This document shows, piece by piece, positions 8,698 through 16,291 of a DNA stretch of 64,000 nt (its first letter is position 1; each line of letters begins with the position of its first letter). Made by a program: the position numbers and the translations under genes. Source of the DNA: a virus; IMG/VR virus record IMGVR_UViG_3300047157_000197, positions 62,001 through 126,000 of that record; one strand, written 5' to 3'. Under the pieces are notes generated by a model, which ran no database searches, was not told where the DNA came from, and worked only from the letters and a program-made list of their open reading frames with translations.

Positions 8698-8851
8698 AAA
8701 CTCTTAAAACATTTTTAGGTTTAGGTTGATTAATTCTTTGTTTTATCAATCGTTCAATTAATCCTGCTTTAGAATACCCATTCTCACAACAGTAATCGTG
8801 TAATTCCTTATATAACTCTCGTTTAACTTGTATTGTAGTGTATTTTCCCAT
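8687..8851 (-). CDS. Small ribbon-helix-helix (Arc/CopG-like) DNA-binding protein
   Basis: The only minus-strand gene found. It runs from ATG at 8851 to TAA at 8687-8689, 54 residues (MGKYTTIQVKRELYKELHDY...). A short beta strand (YTTIQVKREL) followed by two predicted helices (YKELHDYCCENG and SKAGLIERLIKQ) is the ribbon-helix-helix layout of small repressors. Its 3' end overlaps the end of the gp47-gp46 gene by 11 bases in convergent orientation. It diverges from the tail-fibre gene at 8929 across a 77-base promoter region with a perfect palindrome, so auto- or cross-regulation is plausible but unproven. Confidence 0.7.
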   Translation of the reverse strand: MGKYTTIQVKRELYKELHDYCCENGYSKAGLIERLIKQRINQPKPKNVLRVSKT

Positions 8852-8874
8852 AATCTATATAATTCTATATAATA

Positions 8875-8890
8875 TATATTTATAAATATA
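8875..8890. promoter_or_regulatory. Palindromic bidirectional promoter-like element
   Basis: TATATTTATAAATATA is a perfect 16-base palindrome carrying the recurrent box on both strands. It lies between the minus-strand repressor-like gene (start 8851) and the plus-strand fibre gene (start 8929), so each gene has a correctly oriented copy. It could also be an operator for the ribbon-helix-helix protein. Confidence 0.55.
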
Positions 8891-8897
8891 TTTAGAT

Positions 8898-8909
8898 AAT
8901 ATTTATATA
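8898..8909 (+). promoter_or_regulatory. Promoter-like element AATATTTATATA
   Basis: A second copy of the recurrent box, 19 bases before the tail-fibre ATG at 8929. Confidence 0.55.
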
Positions 8910-8928
8910 AGAAAACAAGGAATCTTAT

Positions 8929-11900
8929 ATGGCTATTATTAAAAAATTCGCACCCTTTCAGAACCTATCAAACTTTGAAGTATTTGAAAATGATACTTTA
9001 CCAAATTCTGAATACTTCAAAATCACAGAATTAAAAGAAACATTTACAGGTGGTAAAAATGGGTTTTTAATCGAAGGGTCTGAATATCTAAAAGAAACAT
9101 CAGAAGTAAAAATAGAAATTCTTGATGTTGATGGAAATCCAATATATTTTGAACCAGGTAAAGGTGCACCTGAATATTATGAAGGAAACTCTACTTTAGT
9201 TTCTATTCATGTATATGATGATACTCCAATTGGTATTGGTAAAATTACTATATTAGGAGAATTAAAAAACTTTATTGGCCAAGATGAGGTTTCAACACCA
9301 ATTCCTTTAGATTGGGATGGTATTTACAATGTTAAGTGGGAAAGAGAGATACAGGTAAATAAAAATATTGCAAACGAAACAATTGTAAGATTTTATAAAA
9401 GACCAACTGTAACCATATCAGAAATTGTAAAACCAATATTTAGTAAAACAATAAATGATACAACAGATACTGGTAATGTAAATGGATTCCCACTACAACC
9501 ACCATTGGGTCAAAATTTATCACAATGGAGAGCAGGAACAAATTATTTATTACAAAGAACTTCTGGTACATGGGATGCTGATGTTGATGAAAATGTTATA
9601 TCTATTCCATCACTAAATTATAATTCAACAATTATTGAAGTTTTAAACGATACGGATGTAATAGTTGATATACCCCACACCGATACAAATGGTAATGTTG
9701 CAAAGTTTTCATCAGAAGCATTTTCAGTATCATATCAAGATATAGAAAACGAAACAATAGGAGAAACTTCAATAACAGGTTCTTTTGCTAAGATAGATAT
9801 TAAACAATTAAAAACTTTTGTTGGTGATGTTGCCAGAGTTAAAATATTTAGAAAATCTAGAAATGCTGTTGGTGATTTTTCATTTGTTCAAGAAGCTAAA
9901 TTAGAATCACAAGAATTATTAAGAGATGTAACTACAACAACAGATACAGAAGTTTTTTATGGAAAACTAACAAATGATAATATTTCAAACTATTGGATTA
10001 CTTCAAATAATGACCATCCAATATCAGTAGATTCATCTGTATTATTTAAAGCAGTACATATTGATTATAATAACGATAGTGGAAGTGTTCAACAATTTAT
10101 AACATCTCGTTCACTAGAAATATCAAATGATGTAGAATATACATTAAATTTTAAAACTCTATTAAGTGGTTCAATAGATGATACAAATAAATCTGTAAGA
10201 GCATTTTTCAGCTCATCAGATTTTACACAAGATTTCCTAACAGTAAGTGGTTCGGCAATATATCAATCAAAACAAGATATATCTCAAAACATAATATCAA
10301 CAAATACTGGTAGTGCTAAATTGGTGTTTGAAGTTCAAGGTGATGATTGGTATATTTCAAATATATCTTTAAGAAACGCACAAGATACATCATTCTCACC
10401 AGATGAGTTTACTATTATACAAGATATACCAAGAAAAACAGCAACAGAAACATTTGATTTCAGATTTGAATTTTATGATGTAAATAATAATTTTATACCC
10501 GTCAATGTAGTTGCTACAAAAGAATTTGATGGTGGTAATGATTTTCCAACGAGTGGTAAATTATTCACCTTTGAATCAGATAGAAATGCATTTAGATTTT
10601 CAAGTGGTTCTATTGGAAATCCACCATTCCAACAAATACAATTTAAAACATCACAACAAAACTTAACAGGTTCAGTAACATTCGCATCTTCCGCATTTGA
10701 TGAAGATGGTAATTATATAGACCCAAGTTCTTATGGTGGTGATTATCCTGGTGGTTTAACGAGTATTACTCCCGCAGGTTCTATAATTACAATAGCAAAC
10801 TTTAGTGGTAGTGAAGATGATGTTGTAGTTGGTTCTATTATTTATACTGCATCTTTGGGTTCACTAGAAGAATTTGAAACAGTATATAGATTAGAAGATG
10901 GTGATAATGCACCTCAACTTATAGTAACTTCTAATGCAAATCAATTTATATACGAACCAACAACTCTTTCACCAAAACCAAGTGGACAAAGTATAACCGT
11001 AAGAGCACAGAGAAAAAACTTGGCTTCATTGATAACACCAATTGAAGTAAATAGTGGAAGTAATAGACCACCACTTAATTTTGTAGAAACTGTAAATGGT
11101 ATAGATACCTATACAATATCTGCAACAGATTTTTCAGAATCATTTTCAGCTAATTCTTTTGATGATGTAACTTATTCATTTACTGGTTCAGATGTTTTTG
11201 GAAATGAACAATCAGATGAAATAACTTTATCTAAAGTAATTAACTTTGATGCAGTTTCACTTGTACTTTCAAATGAATCAACATCTTTTCCAGCAAAATC
11301 AACTGGTGAAGTTTTAGGAAATTTAGTACCATCAAGTGGTTCGGTACAAATGTTCATTGGTTCTAATCAAATTACACACGATGATGAGTTGGGTGGTAGA
11401 ACTAAAAATACATTTAATATAACTTCATCTATTGGAGATAATGTAACACCAACAGATACAACACCAAATACCTCAAATTATTCTATATCAGCTTTTGAAA
11501 CAAGTAAAGATAGTGGTTCATTAACACTTACAATAGATTATTTAGCAGGAGATAATTCTACAACACAATCATTTGAAAAGATTGTATCTTATACAAAATC
11601 TAAAAAGGCAGTACCAACTGTTTTAACTAAAATATCTCCATCAACACAAACAATTAATTCAAGTTCAATAGGATATGATGCTCCACAAACAATGGAGGTG
11701 ATAGTACAAGAAGGTGGAGATGAATATACATTTGATACACAATCATTAAGTGGTGGTGGTGATGCACTTGCACAAAAATTTAACATTAATGGTTTATTTG
11801 TAGATTCTGGTTCAATCAGTAATTCAAATACAAAGACATTAACATTTGGTTCACTAACCTCATCTTTCAATAGTATAATAGGTTCTGCATCACTAGATTA

Positions 11901-14313
11901 TGTAGATTCAGAAGGAACATATGTAACTGGTAAAAAAGTAAGATTTGATTTAGCAGTATCTAAAATTGGTGTTGATGGTATAAATGGTGCAAGTGGTTCT
12001 AATGCAAGAGCAGTATCTTTATCTTCAACAAAATATGCAGTAGTATATGATGGTGATGGGGTTTTATTTCCAACATCACAACCATTTACATTAAGTGGTT
12101 CTGCACAAAACTTTTCAAATCCACAATTTCAATTTTTACAAAATGGAAGTGATATATCAGATGGATTTGGTTCAGTATCAGAATTGATAATACCAACTGA
12201 TACAGGTTCATTACCAACTGCAGGTGGAACAAATTTATATGAAGTAAGAGTTAGAGAAACAGGAGGAAGTTGGGATGATTTTAATGTACTTGATAATATC
12301 GATGTATTCGGAGTACAATCGGGTTCAGATGCATTTACAGTATTCTTAACAAATGAAGCTCATGTATTCTCTGCAACATCTGAATCAGTAGTAACAAGTG
12401 ATTTAGAAGATGGAGCATTTGAAGTAAGATTCTTTAGAGGAGCTGAACAATACAACTTTGGTACAACAGGTAAAACATATAGTATATCTGCAACTTCATC
12501 AAATATAGTATTAACACAATCTACAAACAGTAATCAAAGATTATTTACCCCATCATCAATAACTGCAGATAGTGGTAGTGCAACAATTGTAGTAACAGAT
12601 AACAATACAAGTCAAACATTTGATAAAAAATATTCATTTACATTATCCAAAGAAGGATTAGTTGGTGAAAGAGGTGCTGATGGGGCAAATGGAGCAACTG
12701 GTGTTGATGCTAAAGTGGTATCACTATCATCAACGAAATATGCAGTAGTATATGATGGAGATGGAACATTGTTCCCAACAGACCAAGATTTTAATTTATC
12801 TGGTTCTGCACAGAACTTTACAAACCCAGAATTTCAATTCTTAAGTGCGAGTGCAGTATTACACGATTTCGCATCAACATCAGAAGTTACTATTTCAAGT
12901 TCTGGTTATCCTGAAGCAGGAAATGCTACTTTATACGAAGTACGAGTTAGAGAAAATGGTGAATCGTATGATGGTGTATTTGATAACATTGATGTATTTG
13001 GTGTTCAATCAGGTTCAGATTCATTCACAACGTTTTTAACAAATGAAGCTCATGTATTTTCAGCAAACTCAGATGGAGTAGTAACATCTACATTATCAGA
13101 TGGTTCATTTGAAGTAAGATTCTTTAGAGGAGCAGACCAATATGATTTCGGTACAAGTGGTAAAACATATAGTGTTTCGGCTACATCATCAAGTATTGAA
13201 TTAATACAATCAACAAATAGTAATCAACGAAAATTCACACCAAGTTCTGTATCTGCAGATAGTGGAACTGCATCTATTATATTAACTGATAACAATACAG
13301 GACAAACTTTTCCAAAAACTTATACATTTACCAAATCTAAAAAAGGTGCACCTGTAACAACGATTGCAGCATCACCACAATCACAAACAATTACAAGTGG
13401 TAGTGGAGGTATAGGAACACCAACAGATATAACAATAACAGTAAATGAGGGTGGAAGTGATTATGGATATGATACTGGAGGAGCAATACCTGCAAATAAA
13501 TTTAGAATTACTGGTGTAACAAATGCTACAAATAATAATGATGGAACAATTTCACCAGATACTCCAACAAGTTCAACTCCAGTTGTTGGTGATGCTACTA
13601 TTAGTTACACCAATTCAGAGGGAACTGCATTTACAAGTAAAACAATTCCATTTGATGTAGGTGTTGCAGGATTAGGAGATACAGGTGCAGCAGGTTCAGC
13701 GGGTTCTGATTCTTTATCTATAAAATTAACTGCATCTCAATATGCTGTTTTATATAATGGAGAAGGAACTAAAACTGCAGTAGCAATTGTATTAACTGGT
13801 ACTCATCAAAACTTTAGTTCACCCCAATATAGATTTTTAGAAAATGGTACAGAAAGACAAGCATGGAGTACAACAAGTACATATACAATACCAAATTCAC
13901 AAGAAGCAGCTGCAAATACAACTGACCTTTGGAGAGTAGAAGTAAGAGAAGGTGGTAGTGGTACTTATGATGCATTTGATGAAGTAAATATTTATGGATT
14001 AAAACAAGGAACTGATGGTGACCAAGGAGACCCTGGTACTAATGGTGCAGATTCATATACTGTAATTTTAACAAATGAATCACATACACTTCCAACTACA
14101 AACACAGGTACAGTAACTTATACAGGTTCAGGTACATCAATTATTGTTTATAAAGGTTCGACTGAACTTAATAGTGTAACAAGTACACCATCTACAAATG
14201 AATTTAAAGTTACAGTTACATCAGATACTAATATAACAGTAGGTGCACAAACTGTAACTGGTAATCCAGCCGTATTTGCAGTTGCAAGTGCGTGTAATGC
14301 AAATGCTGGCTAA
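8929..14313 (+). CDS. Long tail fibre/adhesin with Ig-like and collagen-like segments
   Basis: 1794 residues, rich in Ser, Thr, Gly and Asn. The N-terminal ~300 residues (MAIIKKFAPFQNLSNFEVF...) probably attach it to the tail. Then come many beta-sandwich-like units and short collagen-like Gly-x-y stretches (GVDGINGASG, GERGADGANGATG, GDTGAAGSAG). A module starting SLSSTKYAVVYDGDG occurs near residues 1027 and 1262, with a diverged third copy near 1597. Each module is followed by a T(N)EAHVF-type Ig-like unit. The protein ends abruptly (ACNANAG) inside such a unit, whose missing strands appear in the next frame (ANIVFSVNIENE), so this and the next gene may be one protein split by a +1 frame change. 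Role: host binding, by composition and context. Confidence 0.85.
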   Translation: MAIIKKFAPFQNLSNFEVFENDTLPNSEYFKITELKETFTGGKNGFLIEGSEYLKETSEVKIEILDVDGNPIYFEPGKGAPEYYEGNSTLVSIHVYDDTPIGIGKITILGELKNFIGQDEVSTPIPLDWDGIYNVKWEREIQVNKNIANETIVRFYKRPTVTISEIVKPIFSKTINDTTDTGNVNGFPLQPPLGQNLSQWRAGTNYLLQRTSGTWDADVDENVISIPSLNYNSTIIEVLNDTDVIVDIPHTDTNGNVAKFSSEAFSVSYQDIENETIGETSITGSFAKIDIKQLKTFVGDVARVKIFRKSRNAVGDFSFVQEAKLESQELLRDVTTTTDTEVFYGKLTNDNISNYWITSNNDHPISVDSSVLFKAVHIDYNNDSGSVQQFITSRSLEISNDVEYTLNFKTLLSGSIDDTNKSVRAFFSSSDFTQDFLTVSGSAIYQSKQDISQNIISTNTGSAKLVFEVQGDDWYISNISLRNAQDTSFSPDEFTIIQDIPRKTATETFDFRFEFYDVNNNFIPVNVVATKEFDGGNDFPTSGKLFTFESDRNAFRFSSGSIGNPPFQQIQFKTSQQNLTGSVTFASSAFDEDGNYIDPSSYGGDYPGGLTSITPAGSIITIANFSGSEDDVVVGSIIYTASLGSLEEFETVYRLEDGDNAPQLIVTSNANQFIYEPTTLSPKPSGQSITVRAQRKNLASLITPIEVNSGSNRPPLNFVETVNGIDTYTISATDFSESFSANSFDDVTYSFTGSDVFGNEQSDEITLSKVINFDAVSLVLSNESTSFPAKSTGEVLGNLVPSSGSVQMFIGSNQITHDDELGGRTKNTFNITSSIGDNVTPTDTTPNTSNYSISAFETSKDSGSLTLTIDYLAGDNSTTQSFEKIVSYTKSKKAVPTVLTKISPSTQTINSSSIGYDAPQTMEVIVQEGGDEYTFDTQSLSGGGDALAQKFNINGLFVDSGSISNSNTKTLTFGSLTSSFNSIIGSASLDYVDSEGTYVTGKKVRFDLAVSKIGVDGINGASGSNARAVSLSSTKYAVVYDGDGVLFPTSQPFTLSGSAQNFSNPQFQFLQNGSDISDGFGSVSELIIPTDTGSLPTAGGTNLYEVRVRETGGSWDDFNVLDNIDVFGVQSGSDAFTVFLTNEAHVFSATSESVVTSDLEDGAFEVRFFRGAEQYNFGTTGKTYSISATSSNIVLTQSTNSNQRLFTPSSITADSGSATIVVTDNNTSQTFDKKYSFTLSKEGLVGERGADGANGATGVDAKVVSLSSTKYAVVYDGDGTLFPTDQDFNLSGSAQNFTNPEFQFLSASAVLHDFASTSEVTISSSGYPEAGNATLYEVRVRENGESYDGVFDNIDVFGVQSGSDSFTTFLTNEAHVFSANSDGVVTSTLSDGSFEVRFFRGADQYDFGTSGKTYSVSATSSSIELIQSTNSNQRKFTPSSVSADSGTASIILTDNNTGQTFPKTYTFTKSKKGAPVTTIAASPQSQTITSGSGGIGTPTDITITVNEGGSDYGYDTGGAIPANKFRITGVTNATNNNDGTISPDTPTSSTPVVGDATISYTNSEGTAFTSKTIPFDVGVAGLGDTGAAGSAGSDSLSIKLTASQYAVLYNGEGTKTAVAIVLTGTHQNFSSPQYRFLENGTERQAWSTTSTYTIPNSQEAAANTTDLWRVEVREGGSGTYDAFDEVNIYGLKQGTDGDQGDPGTNGADSYTVILTNESHTLPTTNTGTVTYTGSGTSIIVYKGSTELNSVTSTPSTNEFKVTVTSDTNITVGAQTVTGNPAVFAVASACNANAG
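12011..13340 (+). repeat. Tandem duplicated module inside the tail-fibre gene
   Basis: Two adjacent copies of about 700 bases encode nearly the same protein module. They are recognisable from AAATATGCAGTAGTATATGA near 12030 and 12736 and from AACAAATGAAGCTCATGTAT at 12348 and 13038 (offset about 690-706 bases). Such copies allow length change by homologous recombination. Confidence 0.8.
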
Positions 14314-16291
14314 TATTGTATTTAGTGTTAATATCGAAAATGAAGTAACTATTCCTAAAATACAAAGTTTTAGTAAATCAATAGAAGGTGCTGATGGAGA
14401 CCCAGGAGACCCAGGAGACCCAGGAGATAATGGAAGAAGAACTGCAACTGGTATGGTTCATTACAATGCTGCATCCTCTACTGCTCCAACTGGTCCTGAT
14501 GATGGTTCAACTACCTTTACATTTAGTACTGGTGTAATGAGTGGTATGAGAAATGGTTGGCAAATGGGAGCACCAACTTATGCATCTGGTAATAGTAACA
14601 AATATTGGTACGCAACTTTTAGTTCCTTAGAAGAAACAAGTTTAAATGGTACTGCACTTAATAGTAATAATGATTTTGGTTCAGTAACCCAAGCAATTGG
14701 ATTTAGTGGTTTGGTAACATTTACTGGAGGAAATTCTGAATCAATTGATAATGGTTCAGATTACTTAACATTTGGTACTGCAGGTACAACTAAAATTCAT
14801 GGAGATAATATTGCAACAGGTAAAATTATTTCAACAAATTATGTAACTGGTTCTGGTGATGGATTTACTGCAACTGGTTCATTATTTGATTTAGATGAAA
14901 GTACATTGGCAGCTCCAAAATTTAAGATAACAAAGAGTGGTGATGCAGTTTTTCAAGGAACAATTGATGGTGGAAATATAACAATAGGAACTGGAAGTTT
15001 TACAGTAAGTCCCGATGGAGCTGTGAATGCAACCAACGCAACCATACAAGGTAACGTTACTGCTACTGTTGGAACAATTGGTGGATTTGTAATAGGTACT
15101 AATTCATTAACAAATACAGCTGAAACAATACAACTTGTAAGTTCGGCTAATCCAGTTATTAAATTACAAAATAGTTCTAATGAAGATAAATTGGTTCTAA
15201 GTACCGCATCGGGTCTAACTCCTATTGGTACAACATTTACCACTCCTGCAATTGCAAATAATACAACTACTATAAATTCACAAACAACTCTAGCAACTGT
15301 TTCTGGAACAACTGGTGGTGCAACAAATACTAATACAAATCTTAGTAGTGGAACTGCTACAAGATTTCCAAACACTGGTACTTTGGATGCAGCTGCAGAT
15401 GGCCTTTCTGCATCAGGTACAATTACAGTAAATAACTGGACAGGTACCAATCAAGAAATTGCTAGAGTCACTATAACCATGGGGGCTGGTAATTATTTAA
15501 ATTATGCAGCTTTAACATATAGATATGGTATTCAAATATTTAAAAATGGTAGTACATTAATTCAAACAAAATCTACTCCAATAGAAACTGTAACATTTGG
15601 ACCTGGTTCGACTGAATTACAAACAGTACTAAAACATCCTGCTGGTGCTGAAGCCTTTGCATATTCATTTACAGCTGAAGGTGGTGCATATTATGAATTT
15701 AAAACATTTGTTGATTATTTAAATGTTTATGCTGACTTTAATCCAGACCTACTTTTGAATCGTAGTAATACCATTAAAATGAGACTTAATACTCCTAAAA
15801 TAACTGGTCAGGCTACTGCTAATTTAGCATCTGGTGGTAGTGTATCATTTGCAGAGATAAATCAAGGAGGACTTCAAGTAGTAACAACAGCTACTAAACT
15901 TGTAAGAAGTGATTTTAATAGTCTCGATGCATTTTCAGTAACAGGTTCACTTTCAGCAACTGGTAATATTACTGCATTCGCTTCTTCAGATAAAAGGTTA
16001 AAAGATAATATAGAACTTATACAAAATCCTCTTACTAAGGTAAATAAATTAAATGGTGTTACTTTTGATTGGAAAGATGGGTTTGATGATGTTCATGGTT
16101 TCAAAGGAAATGATATTGGGGTAATTGCACAAGATGTAGTACCTATAATACCAGAGATTACAAAATTAAATGAAATTAATGGTTACTATGGGGTAAAATA
16201 CGAAAAACTAACTCCTTTATTAATTGAAGCAGTAAAAGAACTTGCAAATAAAATTGAAAAATTAGAAAACAAATTAAAAGATAAAGAATAA
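14297..16291 (+). CDS. Tail fibre/spike with C-terminal S74 intramolecular chaperone
   Basis: 664 residues from ATG 14297 (ATG 14303 or TTG 14276 are other starts; the frame overlaps the previous gene by 17-38 bases). A collagen-like GADGDPGDPGDPGDNG run is followed by beta-helix-like repeats. A Peptidase_S74 (endosialidase-type) chaperone domain forms the last ~100 residues. It starts at SSDKRLKDNI, with the autocleavage Ser at about 564, and ends in a Leu-rich coiled coil. In this family the domain trimerises the fibre and then cuts itself off. The start of this frame (ANIVFSVNIENEVTIPK) looks like the end of the Ig-like unit truncated in the previous gene, so it may not be independently initiated. 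Confidence 0.85.
   Translation: MQMLANIVFSVNIENEVTIPKIQSFSKSIEGADGDPGDPGDPGDNGRRTATGMVHYNAASSTAPTGPDDGSTTFTFSTGVMSGMRNGWQMGAPTYASGNSNKYWYATFSSLEETSLNGTALNSNNDFGSVTQAIGFSGLVTFTGGNSESIDNGSDYLTFGTAGTTKIHGDNIATGKIISTNYVTGSGDGFTATGSLFDLDESTLAAPKFKITKSGDAVFQGTIDGGNITIGTGSFTVSPDGAVNATNATIQGNVTATVGTIGGFVIGTNSLTNTAETIQLVSSANPVIKLQNSSNEDKLVLSTASGLTPIGTTFTTPAIANNTTTINSQTTLATVSGTTGGATNTNTNLSSGTATRFPNTGTLDAAADGLSASGTITVNNWTGTNQEIARVTITMGAGNYLNYAALTYRYGIQIFKNGSTLIQTKSTPIETVTFGPGSTELQTVLKHPAGAEAFAYSFTAEGGAYYEFKTFVDYLNVYADFNPDLLLNRSNTIKMRLNTPKITGQATANLASGGSVSFAEINQGGLQVVTTATKLVRSDFNSLDAFSVTGSLSATGNITAFASSDKRLKDNIELIQNPLTKVNKLNGVTFDWKDGFDDVHGFKGNDIGVIAQDVVPIIPEITKLNEINGYYGVKYEKLTPLLIEAVKELANKIEKLENKLKDKE

Noticed and set aside
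14953-15450. Open minus-strand frame of about 165 codons inside the fibre gene
   Set aside because: It is antisense to a well-supported fibre gene; its Val/Pro-rich translation is what Thr/Gly-rich repeats give on the other strand, and no start signal was seen.
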